Source of the DNA: Dyella_B sp035503745
Lineage (GTDB): Bacteria > Pseudomonadota > Gammaproteobacteria > Xanthomonadales > Rhodanobacteraceae
Reading direction: 5' to 3'
Assembly (NCBI RefSeq): GCF_035503745.1
Contig: NZ_DATJTC010000043.1
Coordinates: 62,001 to 126,000, forward strand
DNA length: 64,000 bases
In this document: positions 42,222 through 50,740 of the stretch, in pieces
Layout of the letters: the number at the start of each line of letters is the position of its first letter
Position numbering within the stretch: position 1 is the stretch's first letter
Notes under the pieces: model-generated
Databases searched by the model: none
What the model was told of the DNA's origin: nothing
Seen by the model: only the letters and a program-made list of their open reading frames with translations
Translations under genes and position numbers: made by a program

Positions 42222-42720
42222 ACTCACTCTCATCGCCACGGCTCTTGCGTTGACCGGCTGCCTTGCCTTGTCTGCCTGCAACAAAAGCGGCGACGGCCAG
42301 GAGCAGGCCCAGCAACAGACCCAGAAGCTGACCAAGCCGACCGATCCGACCGATACCAAGGCCTGGAGCGCATACCTGGGCCAGATCGTGCAGGCCAACT
42401 TGCAGGGCATGTCCGCCCCGCAACCGTATGCCTACATGGTGCCGGCGGGCGACGACGATGCCACCAAGGACGCCCGCGACCGCCAGCTGAGCAATGTGCA
42501 GGACACCGTCGCCCGCGGCGTGCTGCCCGGCAACATGCTGGTGTTCGGCGGCCCGGATTCGGGCAAGACGGCGGACCTCGTCACCACGGCGTTCAAGGAT
42601 GCCAAGCCGGGCTCCTTCAAGGGCGTGATCGTGCTCTTCATCGGCGACAAGGCCGACGAGCAGCGCGTGGACGACGTGCTGAAGCCGACCAACGCGACGA
42701 TTCGCTTCGTTGCGATGTAA
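42214..42720 (+). CDS. hypothetical lipoprotein
   Basis: 168 aa from the ATG at 42214. The N-terminus is lipoprotein-like, with the lipobox LSAC (Cys22) or LTGC (Cys16). A Gln/Lys-rich linker precedes a compact domain (AYLGQIVQANLQGMSAPQPYAYMVPAGDDD, then VLFIGDKADEQRVDDVL). It is conserved next to coaD in Xanthomonadales genomes that I recall, but no function is known. Confidence 0.85.
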   Translation: MRKLTLIATALALTGCLALSACNKSGDGQEQAQQQTQKLTKPTDPTDTKAWSAYLGQIVQANLQGMSAPQPYAYMVPAGDDDATKDARDRQLSNVQDTVARGVLPGNMLVFGGPDSGKTADLVTTAFKDAKPGSFKGVIVLFIGDKADEQRVDDVLKPTNATIRFVAM

Positions 42721-42730
42721 TGGCAACTTC

Positions 42731-42769
42731 TCCCCCCTCTCCCTCCGGGGAGAGGGTTGGGGTGGGGGC
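42731..42769. repeat. REP-like intergenic repeat, copy 3
   Basis: A CCCCCCTCTCCCTCCGGGGAGAGGG-type hairpin followed by TTGGGGTGGGGGC, the same unit as in the purM-purN gap and the same orientation as copy 1. It lies 11 bp after the lipoprotein stop and could serve as an mRNA 3' structure. Confidence 0.7.
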
Positions 42770-42921
42770 AGCCGCGCGCCAGGGGCCGTGGAAATTGCCC
42801 TTGGCCGGCGCCGATACAGGCAAAAGCGCTGTCCCTGGCCTCGCTTGGCGCTCCCGCACGGGAGTGATCCGCGGATTGTTGCTGCGCACAACCGACAGCG
42901 GTCCATGTAGACTAGCCCGGC

Positions 42922-43176
42922 ATGTCCCTGAAGATCCTCGATACCTGCGTCAACTGTGACGTCTGCGAACCCGCCTGCCCGAACAAGGCGATTTCGCTTG
43001 GCGAGGAGTACTACATCATCGATCCCGCCTTGTGCACCGAATGCGTCGGCCATCATGAAGAGCCGCAATGCGTGGTCGTATGCCCGGTGGAATGCATCAT
43101 CGTCGACCCCGCGCACACTGAAACGCGCGCGCAGCTCGAGCTTAAGTACCAACACCTGATGGAGACCAAGGAATGA
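42922..43176 (+). CDS. yfhL: 2[4Fe-4S] ferredoxin YfhL
   Basis: 84 aa. Two cluster-binding motifs: CVNCDVCEPACPNKAI and CTECVGHHEEPQCVVVCPVECI, the second with the insertion typical of YfhL-like ferredoxins. It is a cytoplasmic electron carrier of unknown partner. The 3' end overlaps the ggt start by 4 bp. Confidence 0.94.
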   Translation: MSLKILDTCVNCDVCEPACPNKAISLGEEYYIIDPALCTECVGHHEEPQCVVVCPVECIIVDPAHTETRAQLELKYQHLMETKE

Positions 43177-44888
43177 AGCGTGCGTTGCGCTGGCAGGCGT
43201 TGCTGATTGGGTTTTTGCTCGGCACGGGCGGGGCATTTGCCGCCGACCACCCCACGCCATCCAACCATGCCGCGCCGTTTGCGCAGCGACCCGGCCACGC
43301 CGGGATCGCCAGCGCCAATGCCCTGGCTACCGAGGCCGGCCTTGAGGTGCTGGCCAAGGGCGGCAATGCCTTCGATGCGGCGGTGGCGGTGGCGTCCACC
43401 TTGTCCGTGGTCGAGCCGGAAAGTTCAGGCCTCGGCGGCGGCTTCATGGCCACCATGCATATCGCCGCCACCAACCGCGACGTGTTCGTCGACGCCCGCG
43501 AGGTGGCCCCGGCGTCGGTCAACCCCAAGGACTACCTCAATCCCGACGGTACGCCCAATCGCGACACCTCGCTGAAGGGGCCGCTCTCGGCGGGTATTCC
43601 CGGCGAGCCGGCAGGGCTGGTGTGGTTGGCCAAGCACTACGGCAAATTGCCGCTCGGCGCGTCGCTGGCGCCGGCGATCCGCACCGCGCGGGACGGCTTC
43701 AAGCCCGACAGCCGCCTGCTCGGCGCCATCGCCGAAGAACAGAAGAACCTCAACCGCTGGCCGGCCTCCGCCGCCAAATACCTGCCCAACGGCAAAGTTC
43801 CCGCGCAGGGCGAGATCTGGCGCGATCCGGATCAGGCGCACACGCTGGAGCTGCTGGCCCAATACGGCGACTCGGGCTTCTACAGCGGCGAAATCGCGCA
43901 GAAGCTGGTCGATGCGGTGAACGCGGCCGGTGGCCGTTGGACGCTGAAGGATCTGGCTTCGTATCGTGTCAAGGAGCGCGCGCCGATCATCGTCGATTAT
44001 CGCGGGTACAAGATCATCACCGCGCCGCCGCCGTCGTCGGGCGGCGTGGCGATCGCGCAGATCCTTAATATCCTTTCCGGCTTCGACCTCGCCAAGCTCG
44101 ACCAGGCCCATCGCGTGCATCTGGAAATCGAGGCGATGCGCCGCGCGTTCCGCGATCACAATGATTACCTGGGCGATCCGGACTTCGTGAAGATGCCGCT
44201 GGACATGCTGCTGTCGCCTTATTACGCCGACGGCCTGCGCCAGAGCATCCTGCCGGACAAGGCCACGCCCTCCTCGATGCTGGCGCCGTCCAACGGCCAG
44301 GATCCGGGCATGCACACCACCCATTTCTCGATCATCGATGCCGACGGCAACATGGTGGCGATCACCTCCACGGTGAACTACGTGCTTGGTTCCACCTTCG
44401 TCGCCGACGGCACCGGCGTGCTGCTCAACGATGAAATGGACGATTTCGCGCTGGTGCCGAACAAGCCCAACGTGTATGGCCTGCTCGGCAGCAAGGCCAA
44501 CGCGCCGGAACCGGGCAAGCGCATGCTTTCATCCATGTCGCCCAGCATCGTTATCGGCCCCGACCGCACCGCGGTCATCGGCTCGCCCGGCGGTTCCACC
44601 ATCATCACCCAGGTGCTGGAAGGCATCCTTGCCTTCATCGACGGCGGCGACGCGCACCAGGTGGTGGCGCACAAGCGCTTCCATCATCAGTACATGCCCG
44701 ATGTCGTGATGGTCGAGCCCGGTGCGTTCGACGCGGCCACCACCCAGGCGCTGATGCGCATGGGCTACACGCTCAAGGAGCGCGAACCGTGGGGCTTCAT
44801 GAACGTGGTCATCTGGGATCGTCGCAGCAACAAGCTCGATGCGGCCAGCGATCCGCGCCGCGAAGATGGCCTGGGCAAGGTACAGTAA
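43173..44888 (+). CDS. ggt: gamma-glutamyltransferase
   Basis: 571 aa with a signal peptide (MKRALRWQALLIGFLLGTGGAFA). The autoprocessing site is just before the catalytic Thr in MHTTHFSIIDADGNMVAIT; SSGGVA, DAREVAPAS and GSPGGSTIITQVL are family motifs. Periplasmic GGT transfers or hydrolyses the gamma-glutamyl group of glutathione. Its start overlaps the ferredoxin gene. Full-length and apparently functional. Confidence 0.95.
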   Translation: MKRALRWQALLIGFLLGTGGAFAADHPTPSNHAAPFAQRPGHAGIASANALATEAGLEVLAKGGNAFDAAVAVASTLSVVEPESSGLGGGFMATMHIAATNRDVFVDAREVAPASVNPKDYLNPDGTPNRDTSLKGPLSAGIPGEPAGLVWLAKHYGKLPLGASLAPAIRTARDGFKPDSRLLGAIAEEQKNLNRWPASAAKYLPNGKVPAQGEIWRDPDQAHTLELLAQYGDSGFYSGEIAQKLVDAVNAAGGRWTLKDLASYRVKERAPIIVDYRGYKIITAPPPSSGGVAIAQILNILSGFDLAKLDQAHRVHLEIEAMRRAFRDHNDYLGDPDFVKMPLDMLLSPYYADGLRQSILPDKATPSSMLAPSNGQDPGMHTTHFSIIDADGNMVAITSTVNYVLGSTFVADGTGVLLNDEMDDFALVPNKPNVYGLLGSKANAPEPGKRMLSSMSPSIVIGPDRTAVIGSPGGSTIITQVLEGILAFIDGGDAHQVVAHKRFHHQYMPDVVMVEPGAFDAATTQALMRMGYTLKEREPWGFMNVVIWDRRSNKLDAASDPRREDGLGKVQ

Positions 44889-45012
44889 GCGCCTGCATTG
44901 AACGCTGCGCTTACATCCGCGTCACTGCGGTGCGGGTCGCGGTGGAGTTAAATATGCCGTGTGCGCGCAGGAATGGTGGCGCGGCAAGCAGGCAAGCGGT
45001 TCGGGAGCAGTC

Positions 45013-45864
45013 ATGCAGTTCTGGTCGATCAACGGCAATACGCAGAAACTCGACGGCGGCGCGATGTTCGGCAACGCGCCCAAGGCGATGTGGTCGCGCT
45101 GGATCGCGCCGGATGAACTCAACCGCATTCCGTTGGCCTGCCGCTGCCTGCTGATCAAGGATCTGGAAGGCCGCAACGTGCTGTTCGAGACAGGTATCGG
45201 CGCGTTCTTCGAACCGGCGCTGCGCGAACGCTACGGAGTCGTGGAAAACCATCACGTGCTGCTGGACTCGCTGGCCGCCGCCGGGGTGTCGCACGAAGAC
45301 ATCGACGTGGTGGTGCTCTCGCACCTGCACTTCGATCATGCCGGCGGCCTGCTGGCGGCGTGGGAAGAGGGCAAGGCGCCTGCGCTGTTGTTTCCCCATG
45401 CGAAATTTCTGGTCGGCGCGCAGCACTGGCAGCGTGCGCTGAATCCGCACCCGCGCGATCGCGCCTCGTTCATTGCGCCGTTGCAGCAGCTTTTGCTCGA
45501 TAGCGGGCGTCTGGAACTGGTCGCCGGCGAGTACTCGCAGGCGCTGGGGCGCGCGGTGCGCTTTTATTTCTCCCAAGGCCACACGCCGGGACTGATGCTG
45601 GCCGAATGCGCGGGCGTGGTTTTCTGCGCCGATCTGATTCCCGGCCGGCCGTGGGTGCATCTGCCCATCACCATGGGCTATGACCGCTTCCCAGAGGCGC
45701 TGATCGAAGAAAAACGCGATTTCCTGGAAGACAAGCTCTCACGCAACGTGCGCCTGTTCTTCACCCACGACCATGCCTGCGCCCTGGCCCGCGTGACACG
45801 CGACGAGCGTGGGCGCTATGGTACGGCTGAGGAGCAGCCCCAATTGTGCGGCGCTCTGTCCTGA
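45013..45864 (+). CDS. MBL-fold metallohydrolase (lactonase-like)
   Basis: 283 aa from the ATG at 45013. Zinc ligands lie in LSHLHFDHAGG, then QGHTPGLMLAE, CADLIPG and THDHACALAR. The layout resembles quorum-quenching lactonases and related hydrolases, but no lactonase Tyr can be fixed by eye and the substrate is unknown. No signal peptide is visible, so it is cytoplasmic. A different frame start upstream was rejected. Confidence 0.88.
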   Translation: MQFWSINGNTQKLDGGAMFGNAPKAMWSRWIAPDELNRIPLACRCLLIKDLEGRNVLFETGIGAFFEPALRERYGVVENHHVLLDSLAAAGVSHEDIDVVVLSHLHFDHAGGLLAAWEEGKAPALLFPHAKFLVGAQHWQRALNPHPRDRASFIAPLQQLLLDSGRLELVAGEYSQALGRAVRFYFSQGHTPGLMLAECAGVVFCADLIPGRPWVHLPITMGYDRFPEALIEEKRDFLEDKLSRNVRLFFTHDHACALARVTRDERGRYGTAEEQPQLCGALS

Positions 45865-45894
45865 GGCATCACCTGGCATCCACCCGGAGGTTCG

Positions 45895-46953
45895 ATGAGC
45901 GGCGAGCGGAAGGCACCACTTTCCATCCGTGAGCTGCTGCTACCTGCGCTGGGTGCCATCCTGCTGCTGCTGGGTGTGGGCCTGGTCGCGGTCACCGAGA
46001 AGGGACATATCGATTACCGCACGCAGATGAAAAGGCATGGCGGCGACGTGCTGGACCTGGGCACCAACGCCCGTCCCGATTCGGACGAGCAGGGTTACAT
46101 GGTGCGCGTGGTCGGTACGCTGGAAACGGTGGAGTCGCCGCTGGACCGTCAGTTCAACCAGCAGGCCAACGTGCCGGTGCTGATCCGCCACGTGCAGATG
46201 TTCCAGTGGCACGAGCAGCGCTACGGCGGTCCGGCGTCCTACGAAATGGACTGGGAAGACAAACCGATCGATTCCAGCCAGTTCGAACATCCCGAAGGAC
46301 ACGCCAATCCGGGCGCCTTTGCGATCCAGAGTGCGCAGTTCGATGCCGGGTTGCTGCGTCTGGACGATTTCACGCTGTCGGCATCGCTGGTGCACGGGCT
46401 GATCGCCAACCAGCCGGTAACACCGGACCTGCGTAACCTCCCCAGCAATCTCGCTGCCAGTTTCAGTCTTTACCAGAATGCCCTGGTGACCAGCGCGGTG
46501 CCGTCCAATCCGCACGTGGGCGATCTGCGGGTCAGCTGGGAAGGCGTGCCATCGCAGGAGGTGACGATCGTGGCCAAGGTCCAGGGCCGCGAACTGGTAC
46601 CCGCCAGCGATGCCGCCGATGGCGTGGGTTACGCCGTGCAGCCCGGCGATATTCCCCTGACCGATCTGTTTCCCGATCTTCCGGTGCCGTTGCCGATGGG
46701 CCTGGTATGGCTGCGGCGCCTGTTTTCGCTGCTGCTGGCCACGGCCGGCACGGCGTTGCTGGTGCGTTGGCACTACCAGCGGCTCGATCTCGTGCTGGCG
46801 CCGTCCATCGCCGTGCTGGCGATCGGCGCGGTCGTCGGCGTGCTTTGGCTGGGGCACGACAATGCGCTGGCCGGATGGTGGCTGGGCCTGGCACTGGCCG
46901 GGGTCGCCGTGACGGCCTGGCGCGTGCGGGCGCTGCAATCGCCGCCGCAGTGA
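45895..46953 (+). CDS. TMEM43-family membrane protein
   Basis: 352 aa. One membrane segment near residues 15-33 and three to four near the C-terminus enclose a large, probably extracytoplasmic, domain (HVQMFQWHEQ, YGGPASYEMDWEDKPIDSSQF) typical of bacterial TMEM43 homologues. No function is established in bacteria. An RBS (GGAGG) precedes the ATG. It lies between two MBL-fold genes on the same strand. Confidence 0.88.
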   Translation: MSGERKAPLSIRELLLPALGAILLLLGVGLVAVTEKGHIDYRTQMKRHGGDVLDLGTNARPDSDEQGYMVRVVGTLETVESPLDRQFNQQANVPVLIRHVQMFQWHEQRYGGPASYEMDWEDKPIDSSQFEHPEGHANPGAFAIQSAQFDAGLLRLDDFTLSASLVHGLIANQPVTPDLRNLPSNLAASFSLYQNALVTSAVPSNPHVGDLRVSWEGVPSQEVTIVAKVQGRELVPASDAADGVGYAVQPGDIPLTDLFPDLPVPLPMGLVWLRRLFSLLLATAGTALLVRWHYQRLDLVLAPSIAVLAIGAVVGVLWLGHDNALAGWWLGLALAGVAVTAWRVRALQSPPQ

Positions 46954-47055
46954 CGCATCGCGCGCCGGGCTTTGCCTGCGCGTTGCCCTGAGCGTGCCTG
47001 CACAAAGCCCCGTGCGTGCAGCAGTATCGCCGCCAGTCCGCTACGGGAGTCCGCC

Positions 47056-47934
47056 ATGCCGATTCGCTTGTCGTTGGGCGTTGCCTTGTCGTGCTGCATC
47101 GCCTGGTCGGCGGCGCATGCGCAGGATCGTGCCGCGTGGAACGCGCCGCAGCAGCCGTTCAAGGTGTTCGGCAACACCTACTACGTCGGTCCGCACGGTC
47201 TGTCCTCGATCCTGGTGAAGACATCGCAAGGGCTGGTACTGATCGATGGCGCCCTGCCCGAATCGGCGCCACGCATTGAAGCGAACATTCGCGCGCTGGG
47301 CTTTCGCGTCGGCGATATTCGCTGGATTCTCAATTCGCACGCGCATTCCGACCATGCCGGCGGCATCGCCGAACTTCAGCGCGCGAGCGGCGCCCAAGTG
47401 ATCGCCAGCGCCGCCGGTGCGCATGCCATGGCGCTGGGCGGTGCCGACCCTGACGATCCGCAATACGGCCTGGCGCCGACCTTTCCCCCTGTGCACCACG
47501 TTCGCGTGGTAGCGGATGGCCAAACCCTGCATCTGGGCGATGTCGCGATCACGGCGCACTACACGCCCGGCCACACGCCGGGCAGCACGTCATGGACGTG
47601 GCGCAGTTGCGAGGGCGGCGCCTGCCTGAACATCGTCTATGCCGATAGCCTCACTGCCCTGGGCAACGCGCACTACCGCTACACCGATACGCCCGCGCAT
47701 CCGCATCGCGTGGAGGACTTCCGCCGTTCCATCGCAACGGTGGCGGCGTTGCCTTGCGACATCCTGCTTACGCCGCATCCCGATGCCAGCGACTTTTGGG
47801 ATAAGGTGAAACAGCGTCAGGCCGGTGTGCGGCCCGACCCGTTGGTGGACCATGCCGCGTGCAGGGCGTATGCGGCGGATGCGCAAAAAGGTCTCGATGC
47901 GCGTCTTGTGAAGGAGCGCGTGTCACCGCCATGA
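47056..47934 (+). CDS. subclass B3 metallo-beta-lactamase-type hydrolase
   Basis: 292 aa from the ATG at 47056 with a signal peptide ending at AHA-QD. The B3 zinc ligands are complete: HAHSDH (His116, His118, Asp120, His121 equivalents), the His196 equivalent in TPGHTPGS and the His263 equivalent in LTPHPDASDF. The B3-specific Ser221-like residue is in YADSLTALG. It is a candidate chromosomal beta-lactamase; other B3-like hydrolases cannot be excluded without testing. Confidence 0.9.
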   Translation: MPIRLSLGVALSCCIAWSAAHAQDRAAWNAPQQPFKVFGNTYYVGPHGLSSILVKTSQGLVLIDGALPESAPRIEANIRALGFRVGDIRWILNSHAHSDHAGGIAELQRASGAQVIASAAGAHAMALGGADPDDPQYGLAPTFPPVHHVRVVADGQTLHLGDVAITAHYTPGHTPGSTSWTWRSCEGGACLNIVYADSLTALGNAHYRYTDTPAHPHRVEDFRRSIATVAALPCDILLTPHPDASDFWDKVKQRQAGVRPDPLVDHAACRAYAADAQKGLDARLVKERVSPP

Positions 47935-47939
47935 CGGCT

Positions 47940-48506
47940 TTAGCCGAAGATCGCGGCGTGCTCGATGAACCATAGCCCCGCAAACAGCTTCGGATCGATC
48001 GAGTAGCCCTCCGCCGCGCGCGCAAGCAGCCACGCACCGGCTTGCGTGCGCGGTACTTCGTGCACCACGATGTTCTCGCTTTCATCGCCGCCGCCGTCGC
48101 CGATCTTTTCCAGGTCATGGGCGCGCACGAAAGCAATGATTTCGCTGCTCATGCCCGATGACGAGGGTCCTTCGTGCACAAAGCTCACGCGTGCGCAGCG
48201 ATAACCGGTTTCTTCTTCCAGTTCGCGTTGCGCGGCCAGCAAGGCGCTTTCGTCCTGGCTGCCGGCAAGATCGCCGACGAGGCCGGCCGGCATTTCGATG
48301 GTGAATTGCTGTACTGCGACGCGGTATTGCTCCACGAACAGAATCTTGTCCTCGGGCGTTACCGCCAGAATGATCACCGCACCGCCCGGGTTGTTGCGCT
48401 CGGCATATTCCCAGCGGCCGCGGCGGCGCAGCGAAAGCCAGCGTCCTTCGTGCAGCGTTTGCGGGGGCGATTGGGCGTCTGCGGGGATGCGGTCCGTATG
48501 CGTCAT
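47940..48506 (-). CDS. NUDIX hydrolase
   Basis: 188 aa from the ATG at 48506. The Nudix helix is AAQRELEEETGY, preceded by MPAGLVGD. It resembles ADP-ribose pyrophosphatase-like members, yet the substrate is not determinable here. A long in-frame upstream extension lies inside the exonuclease gene and was rejected. It is probably the last gene of the cdd-nitroreductase-exonuclease group. Confidence 0.88.
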   Translation of the reverse strand: MTHTDRIPADAQSPPQTLHEGRWLSLRRRGRWEYAERNNPGGAVIILAVTPEDKILFVEQYRVAVQQFTIEMPAGLVGDLAGSQDESALLAAQRELEEETGYRCARVSFVHEGPSSSGMSSEIIAFVRAHDLEKIGDGGGDESENIVVHEVPRTQAGAWLLARAAEGYSIDPKLFAGLWFIEHAAIFG

Positions 48507-48558
48507 GTTCCGATAGCCTGTGGATAAAGAGGGTGGTGATCGATGAACGCCATGGTCG

Positions 48559-49458
48559 CTAAGCGTCGTTGAGCGTGCGCAGGCGGCTGCGCGTAAGCGG
48601 CCCGAAACGAAGCTGCTCGCACAGCGCTTCGAGTTCGGTGCCGCCGCGCTGGCGTTGCAGGGCGTCGGCGGTGTCGCTGACCGGAGCGTCCAGCGCGATG
48701 CGGGTGAGCCGTCGATACAATCGCGCCGACTCGCCATGCTCTTTAAGTTTTGCCGCGCAGCTGGCCGCGCCGCGCAGGCGCAGGAACGGCACTTCGTCGA
48801 TGCGTCCGAGCAATTCGTCCAGGCTGCCGAAATGCGCCAGCAGCGCCGCGGCGGTCTTGGCGCCGACGCCCGGCACGCCGGGAATGTTGTCCACCGCATC
48901 GCCGCATAGCGCGAGAAAATCGGCAACCTGTTCCGGATGCACGCCGAGCCGTTCGAATACCCCGGCCGGACCCCAACGCAGATTGCGTGCGAAGTCCCAT
49001 TGTTCGTCGTGTTCGCCCAGCAGCTGGCCGAAATCCTTGTCGGCCGACACGATCACGCTACGAAAGCCGCGACCGCGCAAATGCCACAGCGTACTGCCGA
49101 TCAAATCGTCCGCCTCATAGCTGTGATCGATCATCACGCGCACGCCAAGTGCCTGGGTGACGGCGCGGCATAACACAAACTGCCGCTCCAGATCCGGGGG
49201 CGGCAGCTCGCGATTGGCCTTGTACGCAGGATAGATCGCGTTGCGGAACGAGGTGGTGAGCGAGGCATCGAAAGCCACCGCCAGATGCGTGGGGCGTTCG
49301 CGCTCCAGCAACTCGCACAGGAAGCGTGTGTAGCCGTGCACCGCATTGACCGGGTGGCCGTCGGCATCGTGGAATTGGTCAGGCATCGAATGCCAGGCGC
49401 GAAAAACGTACAAGCTGCCGTCGATCAGGTGCGCGGTGGGTCGGCCGGTGGTTTTCAC
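48559..49458 (-). CDS. 5'-3' exonuclease, flap-endonuclease type
   Basis: 299 aa. N-terminal HLIDGSLYVFRAWH, metal-binding FDASLTTSFRNAIYPAYKANR, DHSYEADDLIG, VSADKDFGQLL and the H3TH region FLALCGDAVDNIPGVPGVGAKTAAALLAHFG are all present. It matches Pol I N-terminal-type exonucleases encoded alone (ExoIX/Xni-like). It is the third of four tightly spaced minus-strand genes. Confidence 0.92.
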   Translation of the reverse strand: MKTTGRPTAHLIDGSLYVFRAWHSMPDQFHDADGHPVNAVHGYTRFLCELLERERPTHLAVAFDASLTTSFRNAIYPAYKANRELPPPDLERQFVLCRAVTQALGVRVMIDHSYEADDLIGSTLWHLRGRGFRSVIVSADKDFGQLLGEHDEQWDFARNLRWGPAGVFERLGVHPEQVADFLALCGDAVDNIPGVPGVGAKTAAALLAHFGSLDELLGRIDEVPFLRLRGAASCAAKLKEHGESARLYRRLTRIALDAPVSDTADALQRQRGGTELEALCEQLRFGPLTRSRLRTLNDA

Positions 49459-49462
49459 GAAC

Positions 49463-50032
49463 TCATGCCTTCCACGACGACAACAGATCCTTGAGCGCCG
49501 GGCGGTCGCGATCGGGAATCTCCGTCTGCGGCGTGCCCAGGTGCACGAAGCCGATGACGCATTCGTTGGCGGTAAGTTTCAGCAGCGCGGCCACGTCCTC
49601 GTCGTAGGCCGCCCAGCCGGTGAGCCACTGCGCGCCGAACCCCAGCGCGTACGCGCCGAGCAGAATGTTGTAGGCGACGTTGCCGGCGCACAGTTTCTGT
49701 TCGATGTGGGGAATGCCGGCATCGTCGTTGAGCCGCGCGACCACCACCATCACCAGCGGTGCGAAGGTGTAGCGCAGACGTTCCTTCTCGCGCTTGGATT
49801 CGGGCAGGTCCGGATCGCGGCGGATGGCGCGCTCGGCGAGCTGCGCGCCAAACTTCAGTTTGTCCTCGCCGCGCAGCTCGATCAGCCGGAACGGTACCAG
49901 CTTGCCGTGGTCGGGCACGCGGATGGCCGCTTCCAGCAAGGCGTGCAGGGTGGCCGTGTCGGGAGCGGGTTCGCCGAGCTGGCGCGAAGGCGCGGAATGG
50001 CGTTGTTGCAACAGGGAAAGCGCGTCGGACAT
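49463..50032 (-). CDS. nitroreductase family protein (YdjA-like)
   Basis: 189 aa, the short FMN-dependent nitroreductase form. RHSAPSRQLGEPAP at the N-terminus and LLGAYALGFGAQWLTGWAAY are typical of YdjA. It would be a homodimeric NAD(P)H-dependent reductase; the physiological substrate is unknown. The gap to the exonuclease gene is 4 bp. Confidence 0.9.
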   Translation of the reverse strand: MSDALSLLQQRHSAPSRQLGEPAPDTATLHALLEAAIRVPDHGKLVPFRLIELRGEDKLKFGAQLAERAIRRDPDLPESKREKERLRYTFAPLVMVVVARLNDDAGIPHIEQKLCAGNVAYNILLGAYALGFGAQWLTGWAAYDEDVAALLKLTANECVIGFVHLGTPQTEIPDRDRPALKDLLSSWKA

Positions 50033-50119
50033 GGCGGGGAGGGTAGGGGAAAGCGCCTATCCTACAACCGGCCGTGCTGCCTGCACGCCTGGCCGCCAGA
50101 GCCGCGCGCGGCGCTGGCC

Positions 50120-50533
50120 TCAGCGCGCGTGCGCCAGCCGGAAGCTATCGGGCAGCAACGCATCGACCGTGGTCAAGCGTGTGTCGCCGGCAAGATTGGC
50201 CAGCAACACCGGCATCGACGGAGCGCAAAGTTCCCACAACACCTGGCGGCAGGCGCCGCACGGCGAGACCGGTTCCGGCGTATCGGCGATGATGGCGATC
50301 GCGCTGAAATCGCCGGGCTGGCATCCGGCGGCGATGGCGCCGAAAAGTGCCGTGCGCTCCGCGCAATTGCACAGGCCGTACGCGGCGTTTTCCACGTTGC
50401 AGCCGGAGAACTGGCGCCCGTCGCGCGTTTCCAGCGCCGCGCCGACCTGGAAGCGGGAATAGGGCGCGTAGGCGCGTTCGCGCGCGGCGCGGGCCAGGTT
50501 CAACAGGGTGGCGCTAACGGCTTGTTCGCTCAT
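50120..50533 (-). CDS. cdd: cytidine deaminase
   Basis: 137 aa, the short tetrameric type. Zinc and catalytic residues are in CNVENAAYGLCNCAERTALF (CAE) and PCGACRQVLWE (PCxxC). It converts cytidine and deoxycytidine to uridine forms for pyrimidine salvage. It is first in the minus-strand group leading to the NUDIX gene. Confidence 0.95.
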   Translation of the reverse strand: MSEQAVSATLLNLARAARERAYAPYSRFQVGAALETRDGRQFSGCNVENAAYGLCNCAERTALFGAIAAGCQPGDFSAIAIIADTPEPVSPCGACRQVLWELCAPSMPVLLANLAGDTRLTTVDALLPDSFRLAHAR

Positions 50534-50573
50534 CGGGGGCTCCGTCGCTGTCCCCGGGTGGGCCGGTCAGTTT

Positions 50574-50676
50574 AGGGCCTGTTTACCCTATGGGCGTAGC
50601 CCGTGTTGCGTTTGAGTGGCTGCCAGGTGGCCATTCAAACGCAACACGGGCTACGCCCATAGGGTAAGCGAGCCCT
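50574..50676. repeat. long palindromic element
   Basis: The arms at 50584-50615 and 50635-50666 are 32-bp perfect inverted repeats. Inside them GTGGC and GCCAT continue the stem with one G-T wobble, leaving a 9-nt loop. Outside, AGGGC and GCCCT pair again after a short unpaired stretch. Each arm also holds the mini-palindrome GGGC-GTA-GCCC. It lies between the convergent-free ends of cdd and pntAA and could be a REP/MITE-like element or a mRNA-stabilising stem. Confidence 0.85.
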
Positions 50677-50740
50677 GACGGGGTTCGCCCGGCCGGACGC
50701 ATCGGCTAGGATTCGACAACTGCTCCGCTGGGGATGGCCG

